Positions 18,266 to 27,882 of a DNA stretch of 60,921 bases are shown in pieces. Location of the stretch: assembly GCA_012032345.1 (NCBI GenBank), contig JAAUQI010000028.1, forward strand, positions 1 through 60,921, written 5' to 3'. The first letter of the stretch is position 1, and every line of letters starts with the position of its first letter. This DNA comes from Leptolyngbyaceae cyanobacterium RM1_1_2. Lineage in GTDB: Bacteria > Cyanobacteriota > Cyanobacteriia > Phormidesmidales > Phormidesmidaceae. The notes under the pieces were generated by a model. That model did no database searches, was not told the origin of the DNA, and saw nothing but the letters and a program-made list of their open reading frames with translations. The position numbers and the translations under genes are program-made.

Positions 18266-19306
18266 TCAGTTTCCAAAACCTCTAGTCTGTAGCAGCCGTT
18301 TTCGACGCTGACGGGCGATCGCCTGCAAATCGACATTGCGATCGGTTTCATCAACAATTTCTCCGGTCAGCACCTCCAGCACGTCTTCTAAAGTAACGAC
18401 ACCCGATACGCCGCCGTACTCATCAACCACTACCATCAGATGTTCTCGATTAGCTTGAAAAGTTTTTAGCAGGCGATCGGCTCGCTCAACCTCGGGTACA
18501 AAATGAACCGAGCGAGCTAGCTCAGCGGCAGGCTGATTGCCCTGTCCTTGTACCAGTGCCGTTAGCAGCTCATACTTCAGCGCTACACCCAGGACGTGAT
18601 CGATGTCAGCCTCAATGATGAGAATGCGAGAATGCTGTGAAGCAATGATGTCTTGCTTGAGGGTGGCGAGTGCCTGATGGCCAGGAATGTAGGTGAGGGC
18701 TACCCGAGGCGTCATTAAATGCTCGGCTGTGAGATCATTGAGCCGAAAGACGCGCTGGATCATATCGGCTTCGTCATCTTCAATGACGCCAGCCTGCAAA
18801 CCTAGCTTTGCCAGCAGCTTGATCTCGGCTTCATTGGTAATCGGGCGCTGGTTGCCCTGGGTTAGCGGAGCTGTGATGTGCTCTAGCAGCCAGACCAAAG
18901 GAGAAAACAGCCAGGTCAACCAGCGCACGGGTATTGCCACAAAAAGACCAATTGGCTCAGCGTATCGTTCTCCTAAAGTTTTGGGAACAATCTCGCCAAA
19001 AATAATAATCGCAAAGGTCAAAATTCCTGAAAATATCCCCAAAAGGCCATCCCCAAAAGCTTTGCTGGCTAAGCTACCCATAACAATGCTGCCAACAATG
19101 TTGAAAATGTTGTTAAGAATGACAATGGTGGCAACTGGACGATTGATTTTCTCTCGAATAGCCAACAAAGCAACCGCAGCCGGTTTTTTAGACTGGGCAA
19201 TTTGACGGGCTTTGAGAAGGGAAATAGACAGTAAAGCGGTTTCAGTACCCGAGCACAGGGCGGACCCTACGAGGACGATTAAAACCGCGATCGCAAGTTG
19301 CAGCAT
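18266..19306 (-). CDS. CNNM/DUF21 and CBS-domain membrane protein (hemolysin C-like)
   Basis: 346 residues. N-terminal DUF21 membrane domain (about 1-170, beginning AIAVLIVLVGSALCSGTETALLS and containing ATIVILNNIFNIVGS) followed by a CBS pair (about 190-320: LMTPRVALTYIPGHQALATL and MVVVDEYGGVSGVVTLEDVLEVLTGEIVDE). The family is linked to magnesium and cobalt efflux or tolerance. The C-terminal CorC/HlyC accessory domain of longer members is absent. It is convergent with the kinase gene (61-bp gap) and divergent from the ABC gene. Confidence 0.87.
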   Translation of the reverse strand: MLQLAIAVLIVLVGSALCSGTETALLSISLLKARQIAQSKKPAAVALLAIREKINRPVATIVILNNIFNIVGSIVMGSLASKAFGDGLLGIFSGILTFAIIIFGEIVPKTLGERYAEPIGLFVAIPVRWLTWLFSPLVWLLEHITAPLTQGNQRPITNEAEIKLLAKLGLQAGVIEDDEADMIQRVFRLNDLTAEHLMTPRVALTYIPGHQALATLKQDIIASQHSRILIIEADIDHVLGVALKYELLTALVQGQGNQPAAELARSVHFVPEVERADRLLKTFQANREHLMVVVDEYGGVSGVVTLEDVLEVLTGEIVDETDRNVDLQAIARQRRKRLLQTRGFGN

Positions 19307-19435
19307 AGTAAAGGCTGTTCGTTAGTTAGCAGAAATTTTATCGATAAGCGCAATGAACACCAGAAATGTTAATGCACTGCTATGATCCTGCTAATTCCAA
19401 TGTACGACGTTCAATAGGCGCTTTACCTGTTCTTC

Positions 19436-21322
19436 ATGAGTGAACCTGTTTTAGACGTTCGCAATCTCAAAGTTCAGTTTCGCTCTGATAACCAGATCAT
19501 CACTGCTGTTGATGATATTTCTTTTCAAGTCAATCGTGGACAGACTTTAGGGATTGTCGGAGAATCTGGTTCGGGTAAGTCGGTGACTTCCCTGGCGGTA
19601 ATGGGTTTAGTACCCGATCCGCCGGGTAAAATCACCAGCGGAGAAATTTGGTTTTATCCAGATGAAACTGAGCCGATAGACTTGAGAAGCCTGCCAGCAT
19701 CGCAGATGCAGCAGTACCGGGGCGGTCAGGTTTCGATGATTTTTCAAGAACCGATGAGTTCTTTGAATCCGGTTTATACCTGCGGTTTTCAGCTAACAGA
19801 AGCCATTCGGCAGCACCAAAACATCTCTAAGAATGCCGCCCGCGCTCAGGCAGCTGCGCGACTGCAAGAGGTAAAGCTGCTGCCGGATGATGATGCACTC
19901 AGGCAGATGCTAGCAGAGCAGGGCCTGAGCGATCGCCAGATTTCACAGGAAACAGATCGCCGCAAGCAAACTTTGCTTAACCGCTATCCCCATGAACTCT
20001 CAGGTGGGCAGCTACAGCGGGTGATGATTGCAATGGCGATCGCCTGCAATCCGTCTGTCTTAATTGCGGATGAGCCGACAACCGCGCTGGATGTGACCGT
20101 ACAGGCCACGATTGTCGATCTGCTGCGAGAACTGCGCGATCGCCGGGGTATGTCTTTAATTTTTATCACTCACGATCTGGGCCTAATTGCTGAAATTGCC
20201 GATCGTGTCGTGGTGATGTATCAGGGCAAAATTTTAGAGTCTGGTTCAGTTTGGGAGATTTTTTCAAACCCGCAGCATCCCTACACCAAAGGGCTTTTGG
20301 CCTGCCGACCCCAGCCCGACCAGAGGCTCAGATCTTTGCCCACCGTTTCTGACTTTATGGAAGTCGAGCGCTCAGAGACAGGAGAACTCGAAATTCGCTC
20401 CAAGCCGCTTGAAGTCACAGAGGCCCTGCGCCAAAATGCCTGCATGGACGAGGGCGAAATGGGCGATCGCCTGGCTCGCCTAGAAAAAGAAGGGCCTTTG
20501 CTGGCGGTTCAAGATCTGCGGGTGGGCTACCCGATTCGCGGTATTTTTGGTCAAACCCAGCGGTACGTGATGGCGGTCAATGGCGTCTCTTTTGAGGTCT
20601 ATCGCGGCGAAACCTTTGGCCTAGTAGGAGAATCTGGCTGCGGCAAAACCACTTTGGGACGGGCTTTGCTGCGCCTGATTAAGCCGATGCAGGGGCGGGT
20701 GCTGTTTGAGGGGCAAAATATTTACGCCCTCAGCCGTAAGCAGCTGCGACAGCTCCGGCGCAATATGCAGATTATTTTTCAAGATCCGTTCAGCTCTTTA
20801 GATCCTCGCATTAGCATTGGTGAGGCGATCGCTGAACCGCTCAAAATTCACGGCGTCGTCAAAAGCAGGCGCAATCAGCGCGAACGGGTGGCTTATTTGC
20901 TGGAGCGAGTGGGCCTGTCACCCGACTGCATAAACCGTTTCCCTCACGAATTTTCTGGAGGGCAGCGACAGCGGGTTTGCATCGCTCGGGCTTTGGCGCT
21001 CAACCCCAAGTTTATTATCTGCGATGAGTCAGTTTCAGCCCTGGATGTCTCAGTGCAGGCGCAGGTGCTAAACCTGCTCAAAGAGCTACAGGCTGAGTTT
21101 GACCTCACCTATATTTTTATTTCCCACGATCTGGCGGTTGTGAAGTTCATGAGCGATCGCATTTTGGTGATGAACCAGGGCAAGATCGAAGAAATTGGCT
21201 CCGCTGAACAAATCTACCGTCAGCCCCAGCAGCCCTATACTCAAAAGCTGATTGCCTCAATTCCCTTAGGTAACCTAGATCGGATTCGAGAAATTCAAAG
21301 CGGGCGATCGCTAGTCAGCTAA
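19436..21322 (+). CDS. Dipeptide/oligopeptide-type ABC transporter ATPase, two NBDs fused
   Basis: Two complete nucleotide-binding domains in one chain, as in DppD-DppF or GsiA. NBD1: Walker A GESGSGKS, signature LSGGQLQR, Walker [13 protein letters not shown], switch His in FITHDLG. NBD2: [35 protein letters not shown]. Each NBD is followed by the oligopeptide-ABC C-terminal extension ([16 protein letters not shown] and [16 protein letters not shown]). It should energise import of peptides or a similar solute, but no permease or binding-protein gene is adjacent, so it must pair with subunits encoded elsewhere. Confidence 0.92.
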   Translation: MSEPVLDVRNLKVQFRSDNQIITAVDDISFQVNRGQTLGIVGESGSGKSVTSLAVMGLVPDPPGKITSGEIWFYPDETEPIDLRSLPASQMQQYRGGQVSMIFQEPMSSLNPVYTCGFQLTEAIRQHQNISKNAARAQAAARLQEVKLLPDDDALRQMLAEQGLSDRQISQETDRRKQTLLNRYPHELSGGQLQRVMIAMAIACNPSVLIADEPTTALDVTVQATIVDLLRELRDRRGMSLIFITHDLGLIAEIADRVVVMYQGKILESGSVWEIFSNPQHPYTKGLLACRPQPDQRLRSLPTVSDFMEVERSETGELEIRSKPLEVTEALRQNACMDEGEMGDRLARLEKEGPLLAVQDLRVGYPIRGIFGQTQRYVMAVNGVSFEVYRGETFGLVGESGCGKTTLGRALLRLIKPMQGRVLFEGQNIYALSRKQLRQLRRNMQIIFQDPFSSLDPRISIGEAIAEPLKIHGVVKSRRNQRERVAYLLERVGLSPDCINRFPHEFSGGQRQRVCIARALALNPKFIICDESVSALDVSVQAQVLNLLKELQAEFDLTYIFISHDLAVVKFMSDRILVMNQGKIEEIGSAEQIYRQPQQPYTQKLIASIPLGNLDRIREIQSGRSLVS

Positions 21323-21326
21323 AGAG

Positions 21327-21363
21327 CGGGGGGGCAAGGTGAAGCCATCTTCAGCACCCCCCG
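21327..21363 (+). terminator. GC-rich hairpin after the ABC ATPase gene
   Basis: CGGGGGG at 21327 pairs with CCCCCCG ending at 21363, with a partly paired interior, four bases after the stop codon. No T run follows, so it may stabilise the 3' end or act as a weak terminator. Confidence 0.45.
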
Positions 21364-21373
21364 ACTCCCTCAC

Positions 21374-21556
21374 CTACTCCACCCAGACTCGCTGGGTCAC
21401 AACCACAAACCACTCGCTAGGCCGACCAGTGGGTATGGGGTCGCTCCAGTCGTTGGGTTCAGCATAGCCCTGCTTGTGCTGGGCTTTGATGGTGATGCGA
21501 ATGGCCGAAAACCCTCGCCATCCCTTCACGTAAACGCATATCAGGGTGACCAGGGC
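21374..21556 (-). pseudogene. C-terminal remnant of an unidentified gene
   Basis: A 60-codon open stretch on the minus strand with coding-like composition (contains ITIKAQHKQGYAEPNDW and TGRPSEWFVVVTQRVWVE before the stop). There is no ATG; a GTG at 21529 would give 51 residues. Upstream, plausible coding pieces continue in other frames (SGNCAYGKPWSP; DMRLREG), as expected for a frameshifted gene. I do not recognise the family. Confidence 0.35.
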
Positions 21557-21749
21557 TTACCATAAGCACAGTTTCCAGACTGCGGTGACAGTTTGGGACT
21601 TAGGTGTCTGTAGGTGCTTGTTACACCTGCAGGCACTGCTAAAGTTTCCGAATTCTGCGTAGTTTGGCTGCCCCTCGGGACAGCTTAGGGTAGAAAATAG
21701 GGTATAAAAGACCCGAAGTCAACCCTAACGCGCTATATTTCTTTGGGCT

Positions 21750-21881
21750 ATGTCTCATTTTTTCAGGCTAGCGGGTGCTAGAACCACTCTGGTTGCTTTA
21801 GCTAACCGCGATCGCCGTGATTACGGGCTAACCCTGATCGCCAAAGTAGTTCCCATGATGGCTGAGCATCAGTCGATCTAG
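21750..21881 (+). CDS. Possible small protein, 43 residues
   Basis: Short ATG frame (begins MSHFFRLAGARTTLVALANR) in the gap between the ABC gene and the WecG/TagA gene. It ends just before the convergent gene. Codon use looks acceptable, but there is no clear ribosome site and no family I recognise; it may be a remnant. Confidence 0.25.
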   Translation: MSHFFRLAGARTTLVALANRDRRDYGLTLIAKVVPMMAEHQSI

Positions 21882-21901
21882 CCCTAGTTCCTCCTTAGTT
21901 T

Positions 21902-22846
21902 TTAGGAAGGCTGCTGCTCGCGCTCAAGCTTGGTTTGCATAAATCTAGCCTGTAGAATCATCCAAACAAAGGGCATATCTCTGAGCAAATAACGTTTCCA
22001 CAGCCGATTAGGCTCAGACAGCAGCCGATAGAGCCATTCAAAACCCAACTCGCTGATGTATCGCGGTGCCCTAGGCTTGTTGCCCGCTTCAAAATCAATT
22101 GCTGCACCGACAGCCAAAAAGATGTCAATGTTAGGAAGGCAATCTCGGTACTGAGCAATCCATTTTTCTTGCTTGGGAGCGCCTACCCCTACAACTAGGA
22201 CGTTTGCTCCAGAGTGCTTGATTTGCTCTAGAATTTCCTGGCACTCCATCTTATTTTGCTCAAAACCAAAGGACGGTGAATGGGCTTGAATAATGATTTC
22301 GCGGCCCAATTTGGCATTGATGTTTTGGCGGGCCCGTTCAGCAACGCCCTCAGCGCCACCCAGCATAAATATTTTGATGGCTTCGTTATGCTGGTGGTGC
22401 TGACAAAACATAGGCAGCAGGTCAGAGCCGGAAATCTTGGCCTTAAGTGGTGTCCCTAAAAACTTAGAGGCATACATCAGAATTTGGCTGTCACAAACTT
22501 TGTAGTCTGCTCTACGATAAGCCTGCACAAACTCCTCATCTTCTTGCAGCTTCATCACATGATCCACGTTGGGGGTGAAAACCACACCGTGTTTGAGCTG
22601 TCGCAGAAAATCGAGGGCGTCAATATTGTCGATCTCAACGTTGAGGATTTTGACTCGCTTTTTGTCCAGAGTCTTTTGGCGCTGGCTGCGGCTTTGGTGC
22701 TGGATTTCACGAGCGACGGAGCCTAAAAACGCTCTGCGAACATCTGCGTAAAGTGCTTGAACTTTGTTGGCTGAAACTGTTTTGTTCGTATTCGTATTCA
22801 AAGGCAACAGCAGTTTTCTCAGAGCGGCTGGCAGTCGGAACATCAT
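21902..22846 (-). CDS. WecG/TagA/CpsF-family glycosyltransferase
   Basis: Family GT26 enzyme that transfers a sugar (often N-acetylmannosamine or a uronic acid form) to a lipid-linked acceptor in exopolysaccharide or wall-polymer synthesis. The first 65 residues are a variable, basic extension. The core has TPNVDHVMKLQED, DSQILMYASKFLGTPL, KISGSDLLP, FMLGGAEGVAERA, HSPSFGFE and VVGVGAPKQEKWI. It has no polysaccharide neighbours on its strand. The ATG at 22846 is the first of two adjacent Met codons. Confidence 0.88.
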   Translation of the reverse strand: MMFRLPAALRKLLLPLNTNTNKTVSANKVQALYADVRRAFLGSVAREIQHQSRSQRQKTLDKKRVKILNVEIDNIDALDFLRQLKHGVVFTPNVDHVMKLQEDEEFVQAYRRADYKVCDSQILMYASKFLGTPLKAKISGSDLLPMFCQHHQHNEAIKIFMLGGAEGVAERARQNINAKLGREIIIQAHSPSFGFEQNKMECQEILEQIKHSGANVLVVGVGAPKQEKWIAQYRDCLPNIDIFLAVGAAIDFEAGNKPRAPRYISELGFEWLYRLLSEPNRLWKRYLLRDMPFVWMILQARFMQTKLEREQQPS

Positions 22847-23156
22847 GATTAACAGTAATAGTCAGAAGTAGTTTGGTTCGCGCTTGACCGCACCCGGCTA
22901 ATCCAATTAAATCCTTGGTAGTTTTCCTAAAGGGCAAGACGTTTTAACTTTTGTGAATGTTTCATGGTTTTGTCCCATTTTTTAATTAACTGTGAAGCCA
23001 GTTAGGTTTGTGTTTATTCTAAGGCCAGCTTACGGTAAATTTTTGTAAACGCCCATCCTTCCCAAGATGGTTTTGCCGCAGTGTCTCTATATATCCTGAC
23101 TGTCTGTAGTTGTGTCTACGACCTCTAGAGTTATGCAGGTTGCTCTAGCGCTGCTG
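22847..23156. other. Intergenic region upstream of the WecG/TagA gene
   Basis: About 310 bp. It should contain the promoter of the minus-strand glycosyltransferase gene; the stretch 22960-23050 is AT-rich. I see no coding frame and no clear repeat. Confidence 0.4.
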
Positions 23157-23180
23157 AAAAAACGCCCTCTGCTAGAGGGC
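23157..23180 (-). terminator. Intrinsic terminator overlapping the end of the ZIP-like gene
   Basis: Read on the minus strand, GCCCTC-TAGCA-GAGGGC followed by G and six T residues. The stem includes the stop codon of the ZIP-like gene and would end the CTDH operon transcript. Confidence 0.8.
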
Positions 23181-23918
23181 TAGGAGCAAGGCGCTATAGA
23201 AGGTCGCTCCGGTAGCAAAAGCCCAAAACTGGCTTTCTCGCTCTTCGGGTAGCTCTTCTTTGAGCACGTTGAGAATAATCCCCCCGGCTAAAAAAGCAAA
23301 CAAAACCGCGATCGCGGCCTCAGAGATTTCTGTACTATTGCCGACAACCCAGCCGACTAGGACGGTAGCAGCCAGAATCCAGCGGCCTGAGCCATGGTAG
23401 GTGCGTTTGTGATCCTGCTGTAAACCGACGTCGTTGACAAGAAAATGTAGGGACATGGCAATAATGAAGAATAGCAGACCTTTGAAGCTATCGTCTTCTC
23501 GGTGCAGCAGCAGGTAGCCAATCAGAGCGTTGTAAACTGCAAAGGCAGCAATGTGTAGCCAGTAAACCTGCAGGCTAGGGGTTTCGTCAGTTTTATGAGG
23601 CGATCGCTGCTGAGAACGCTTGACCAGTCGCTCTAAGCCATAGAAAACCGCCAGTCCCAGCAGCGCCATAATGTAGACGTGGCTCTCTACAAAAGCTAGA
23701 GGAATGGCTTCAGCCAGGACGCTCTGATGCTGGTTGAGATCGGGCAGCAGATGGATAAACACGTAGGCAACCGACACGCCGCTGGCAAAAGAGAGCCACC
23801 AGCTCCGGGGAAAATGGCTCAAAGAGCGAATGTTGACGGCATGGAGGTGAACTGCCATTAAGCAGAATACCCCTGCTAGCGAAACCAGCCAAGATATATC
23901 CCAAAGCAGATCAAGCAT
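23172..23918 (-). CDS. ZIP-like multi-pass membrane protein
   Basis: 248 residues with about seven to eight membrane segments. Features resembling the ZIP metal transporter fold are SFASGVSVAYVFIHLLPDL (helix with His/Asp), AMSLHFLVNDVGLQQDH and a late helix FLAGGIILNVLKEELPEERE. The canonical ZIP histidine motif is altered, so transported ion and direction are uncertain. It begins 11 bp after the CTDH gene stops and shares its transcript, which ends at the terminator over its stop codon. Confidence 0.6.
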   Translation of the reverse strand: MLDLLWDISWLVSLAGVFCLMAVHLHAVNIRSLSHFPRSWWLSFASGVSVAYVFIHLLPDLNQHQSVLAEAIPLAFVESHVYIMALLGLAVFYGLERLVKRSQQRSPHKTDETPSLQVYWLHIAAFAVYNALIGYLLLHREDDSFKGLLFFIIAMSLHFLVNDVGLQQDHKRTYHGSGRWILAATVLVGWVVGNSTEISEAAIAVLFAFLAGGIILNVLKEELPEERESQFWAFATGATFYSALLLAL

Positions 23919-23929
23919 AGGAATGTCCG

Positions 23930-24334
23930 CTAGCGACGCAGCTCTAACAGTTCCTGTATAGAAGCCAGCAGTCGGATGCGCACATGCTCAATTTTGGCCT
24001 GGTGATTGAGCACAAAGATCCAGCCCACATTGACCTTAAAGAGCGGCGATCGCACTTTTCCTTTAATTTCTGCTTGAACACCGTTTTCAAGCCGAGTGAG
24101 TTCCCCCTGTAGCGGTTCTAGCTGCATGTTGCTAGCTTCCTGGCTGAGATAAGCCGCGATCGCTTCGGCTCCCATAATAGGTTCCTCAAACGGAGGCTGA
24201 AGCTGGCCTTCTGGTGCAAACAAGTCGGCAGCGGCGTTAAACTCGCCCTGGTTGAGTCTTTCAAAGTACTGACAGAGCGTCGGAATTTCGTACCAGTGAG
24301 CCGCTGCCGAATCGAGTAAGGAAAACGAAGTCAT
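23930..24334 (-). CDS. CTDH: homologue of the OCP C-terminal domain (NTF2-like)
   Basis: 134-residue NTF2-fold protein matching the C-terminal domain of orange carotenoid protein: YFERLNQGEFNAAADLF, LQPPFEEPIMGAEAIAAYL, KGKVRSPLFKVNVGW and LLASIQELLEL. OCP residues Y201 and W288, which hydrogen-bond the ketocarotenoid, have counterparts here (Y in LCQYFERL, W in NVGWIF). CTDHs bind ketocarotenoid and pass it to the N-terminal-domain homologues (HCPs); they can also quench singlet oxygen. The only cysteine is C21. No OCP or HCP gene is in the window. It sits between gor and the ZIP-like gene in one transcription unit. Confidence 0.82.
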   Translation of the reverse strand: MTSFSLLDSAAAHWYEIPTLCQYFERLNQGEFNAAADLFAPEGQLQPPFEEPIMGAEAIAAYLSQEASNMQLEPLQGELTRLENGVQAEIKGKVRSPLFKVNVGWIFVLNHQAKIEHVRIRLLASIQELLELRR

Positions 24335-24411
24335 TATTTCAAAGCAGTTCTGAGCAGTTCTGGATTTTAGGGGAGTTGAGCTGCGCTTCTGTCTCTCCGA
24401 AGCTATCTATA

Positions 24412-25761
24412 TCACAGGCTCAAAACTTCCTCGCCCACCGTGGGATGGATACCCAAAGTATGGCTCAGGTTTTGAAGTGTAATCCCGTGACGAATAGCGA
24501 CAGCTACGCTTTGAACAATATCAGCAGCATGATCGCCTACTAAGTGCAGCCCTACAACCTGCGATGACTGCTGATTGACAATCAGTTTAATCAGCCCCTC
24601 ACCCGACTGCTGGCTCAGGCTGTAGCGCAGCGGCTCAAACGATTTGCAGTGAACCTGCATGTCTGCTCCCAGGGTTTCCCTGGCGGCGGCTTCGGTTAGC
24701 CCTACCGTGGCGGCTTCGGGACGGGCAAATACGGCTGAAGTAATATAGTCGCAGGCGATGGCGGTTGCTTGGCCCAAGAGGGTTTGGGCCACAGCTTCGC
24801 CTTCGGCTCTAGCCACAGGGGTTAGCGGCTGGTTGCAGTGGGTGCAGTCGCCCACTGCAAAAATGTGGGCCTGACTGGTACGCCCGTAGTCATCGACTGC
24901 GATCGCGCCTGATTCTGTTTCAATCCCGGCCTGCTCCAGATTTAACCCGTCTAAATTGGGCTGGCGACCCAGTGCCATCAGTACGCAGTCGGCCTGCAGC
25001 GGCTCAGACTGATCATTGAGTTTGAGCTGTAGACCCTGAGGCGTTTTCTCCAAAGACTCTGCCTGAGTTTCGCCAAAGAAGCGAATACCGCGCTCAGTGA
25101 GTGCGCTCTGTACGGCGCAGCGAATATCACTGTCAAACCCTGTGAGAATCTGGCTGTCTTTTTCTATCAGCGTCACCTCGCAGTCTAGCCAGTTTAGCAA
25201 GCTGCCAAACTCAACGCCAATGTAGCCACCGCCAATGATAGCTATGCGTTTAGGCAAAGCCTCAAGCATGAACATCTGCCGTGAGGTAATGGCGTGTTCC
25301 ATACCGGGGCCATTCAGGCGGGTCGGGTGAGCACCCACAGCCAAGACAATATGGGCAGCACTTACCCTGCGATCGCCAATCTGGAGCTGATGCTGATCGA
25401 CAAAGCTAGCCCTGCCGTTCAGGTAGGTTGCCCCTGTAGCCTCAAGCTGCGATCGCAGTGACTGGTTAATTCCAGCAATGTGCTGCTGCATCGCCTGCTT
25501 CAAGACAGACCAGTCAAACAGTCCCTGGGAGTTGACCCAGCCATAGCCCGCTGCCATCGCCTGCTCCTTAGCAATGTCAGCAGCATAGACCATCAGCTTT
25601 TTGGGCACACAGCCGCGATTGGCACAGGTGCCTCCGATTTTCTCTTGCTCAGCGATCGCCACTTTCAATCCGCCTTTAGCTGCCCGCTTAGCCGCTGATA
25701 GGCCAGCAGAGCCAGCCCCGACCACCAGCAGGTCATAATCAAAGCCTTGAGAATTTTTCAT
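24412..25761 (-). CDS. gor: Glutathione-disulfide reductase
   Basis: FAD flavoprotein that reduces oxidised glutathione. N-terminal FAD motif VVGAGSAGLSAAKRA, redox-active disulfide C46-x4-C51 in GGTCANRGCVPKK, NAD(P)-binding motif IGGGYIGVEFGSLL, FAVGDCT, and the C-terminal HPTVGEE with the catalytic His-Glu pair. 449 residues is normal. It begins 18 bp after the GT4 gene ends and is followed by the CTDH gene after 77 bp. The link to a carotenoid-binding protein suggests a joint antioxidant task, which is inference. Confidence 0.92.
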   Translation of the reverse strand: MKNSQGFDYDLLVVGAGSAGLSAAKRAAKGGLKVAIAEQEKIGGTCANRGCVPKKLMVYAADIAKEQAMAAGYGWVNSQGLFDWSVLKQAMQQHIAGINQSLRSQLEATGATYLNGRASFVDQHQLQIGDRRVSAAHIVLAVGAHPTRLNGPGMEHAITSRQMFMLEALPKRIAIIGGGYIGVEFGSLLNWLDCEVTLIEKDSQILTGFDSDIRCAVQSALTERGIRFFGETQAESLEKTPQGLQLKLNDQSEPLQADCVLMALGRQPNLDGLNLEQAGIETESGAIAVDDYGRTSQAHIFAVGDCTHCNQPLTPVARAEGEAVAQTLLGQATAIACDYITSAVFARPEAATVGLTEAAARETLGADMQVHCKSFEPLRYSLSQQSGEGLIKLIVNQQSSQVVGLHLVGDHAADIVQSVAVAIRHGITLQNLSHTLGIHPTVGEEVLSL

Positions 25762-25779
25762 AATTAAACAGTAATTTGC

Positions 25780-26826
25780 TCAAGCTACTTTTTGGGGTGC
25801 TGACGCTAATACCCGTTCGTAGACAGCTAAATAGCCGTCTGTCATGGCTTCGTAGCTAAAATGCTGCTGCACTCGCTGGCGACAGCGTAAGCGATCGATT
25901 TGATCGATCTGCGAAACGGCTTTGACCATGTCCTCGACGTCATCGCAAATAAATCCGGTTTTGCCCGACTCAATCACTTCAGGTACTGCCCCCATCCCCA
26001 TAGCAATCACAGGCGTCCCCGTCGCCATCGACTCCACCATGACTAGGCCAAACGGCTCATGCCAGGTAATTGGAAACAGGGTAGCGATCGCCTGACTCAA
26101 AAGCTGCGTCTTTTCCTCATGGCTGGCCTCGCCCAAAAACTGAATTTGGTCGTCATCAAAGTGAGCCGCAACTTCCTGCTCAAAATAGTCTCGATCTTTG
26201 CTGTCAACCTTGCCAGCCAGCCTGAGCGGCAGCCCCGCCTTTTTAGCGATGGCGATCGCGTGGTGTGGGCCTTTGCTGGGGGACATCCGACCTAAAAAAG
26301 CCAGGTAAGGCGGATCTTGAGGTTGCTCAACGAACGGAAAGCGATCGGGATCAATGCCGTTATAGACAGTGGCAATGTAGTTTAGCTGCGGTGCTAGCTC
26401 CTGCTGAGCTTTGCTGATGCTGACGAAGTTTTGATTAGGGTAGCGGAGGTAAAGCTTACGGTGGTCTTTGCCAAAGTTGCTGTGCATGGTGTAGACAGTG
26501 GGCCGCTTGATCAAGTGCGCGATCGGCAGCGGCGGAATCCACTTGTGGATATGTACAACATCAAAACTCTCAATCCGCTCTAGTAGCTGCTGGAGCTGGA
26601 TCATCTCATACACCATCGGCTCCTCGATGGCGTCATTGCCGCGAATGGGTTCTGCTATGGCGGCGACGAGTTCTGCTTGAGTTAAAGAATCACCCGATGC
26701 AAACAAAGTAACGTCGTGTTTGCGGCGCACTAGCTCGTCGGTCAAGAAGCTAACAATTAGTTCTATACCACCATAGGCAGGCGGTGGGACTCGCTCCCAG
26801 AGGGGGGCTACTTGAGCAATTCGCAT
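25780..26826 (-). CDS. Family 4 glycosyltransferase
   Basis: GT-B-fold retaining glycosyltransferase. N-terminal acceptor domain begins MRIAQVAPLWERVPPPAYGGIE; the C-terminal donor domain has AFLGRMSPSKGPHHAI and the EX7E-type region EPFGLVMVESMATGTPVIA. The substrate is unknown. It precedes gor by 18 bp on the minus strand and may lead the gor-CTDH-ZIP transcript. Confidence 0.87.
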   Translation of the reverse strand: MRIAQVAPLWERVPPPAYGGIELIVSFLTDELVRRKHDVTLFASGDSLTQAELVAAIAEPIRGNDAIEEPMVYEMIQLQQLLERIESFDVVHIHKWIPPLPIAHLIKRPTVYTMHSNFGKDHRKLYLRYPNQNFVSISKAQQELAPQLNYIATVYNGIDPDRFPFVEQPQDPPYLAFLGRMSPSKGPHHAIAIAKKAGLPLRLAGKVDSKDRDYFEQEVAAHFDDDQIQFLGEASHEEKTQLLSQAIATLFPITWHEPFGLVMVESMATGTPVIAMGMGAVPEVIESGKTGFICDDVEDMVKAVSQIDQIDRLRCRQRVQQHFSYEAMTDGYLAVYERVLASAPQKVA

Positions 26827-26885
26827 GGGCGCTCTCCTAGAATATATTAAACAGCTTTGAAATAAAATCTATCGGTTTTTATCGG

Positions 26886-27473
26886 TTAGTTTTCATCCTG
26901 CCGCAGCAGTGAGTCAAGCAGTGTCTGCCAATCAGAGACAGTAGCGCTAGAGTCAAGCGAGTCTGCTTTGGCACCGTTGATCAAAAAGGTAGGCGTTGAC
27001 CAAATACCTCGGGCGATCGCATATCGAACCGAATGCTTGGCCTGTTTTTCGAGTTGCTCACTGGCCAGCTTTTTGAGCAGGTAAGCCCGGTCGGGCAGCT
27101 CCGAGAAGTCTTCTATAAATTCTGAAATTAGATTATGTAAATCTAGCTGACTTTTTTGCTTAAAGGCTTCTGCAGAAAACGAAGATTGACGCTCGTAAAG
27201 GTATGAAAAGAAACGCCAGAACCGCTCTGGCTCTCCGTCTGCAACCAGCGTGGCCGCTTTAGTTAGATCCCAGCTTTGCCGATGATCGCAAAGCACTGTA
27301 GGCACAGCAGTAAAAGCAACCTGTTCACCCCAGCCAGCGACTACCTTTTGCAACGTTTCCCAAGCCCGCTTAGAGAAGGGACACTCGATATCCACAAAAA
27401 CTTCTGTTTGAATGAGGGCGTTGCCCAATCCGATTCGATAGCCATTGGGTCTAGGTGGAATAGGAATCGACAT
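26886..27473 (-). CDS. DsbA/thioredoxin-fold protein with a single active-site cysteine
   Basis: 195-residue thioredoxin-fold protein of the DsbA type. The active-site position reads DIECPFSKRAW, so the second Cys of CxxC is Ser. The cis-Pro loop is ARGIWSTPTFLING. Such monothiol forms may act as isomerases or glutathione-dependent proteins. The open frame continues upstream to 27656, but the extra 61 residues are not typical; the Met at 27473 (MSIPIPPRPNG) leads directly into the fold. No signal peptide is seen with this start. Confidence 0.75.
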   Translation of the reverse strand: MSIPIPPRPNGYRIGLGNALIQTEVFVDIECPFSKRAWETLQKVVAGWGEQVAFTAVPTVLCDHRQSWDLTKAATLVADGEPERFWRFFSYLYERQSSFSAEAFKQKSQLDLHNLISEFIEDFSELPDRAYLLKKLASEQLEKQAKHSVRYAIARGIWSTPTFLINGAKADSLDSSATVSDWQTLLDSLLRQDEN

Positions 27474-27882
27474 TTCAGTGAAGGAATCAGTTCGTGAATA
27501 CCAAAACCATTTATTCACAAAAATCTTAAAAGAAAAACAGCCGTTTTCTCCTCCGCCGCAGGCCATATACTGCCGTATAGCCTGCTGGGCGAGAGCAAAA
27601 CCTAAGCCTGATTTGCTCGATAACGGATTACCTGAAGCCTTTTGCTGACCGTACAAACTGCCCCTGTCTTAGACCAGTGAGCTATGAGGTCATCAGTAGG
27701 TATCAGCCTGTAGAGAGATGACTTTAGGCCGCAAAAAACGTTGTATAGGTCAAGGTAGCAAGTAGTCTTAGTCTGGACAAATGCGAGTCCAAGCGGCAGA
27801 TCGGCTCAGAACTGCCGCCGCCATTCCAGAGGAAAGGTTGCTGCTTGTGAGTCTGCAGTTTAGGTTTTTTGAGGATTGGCCA

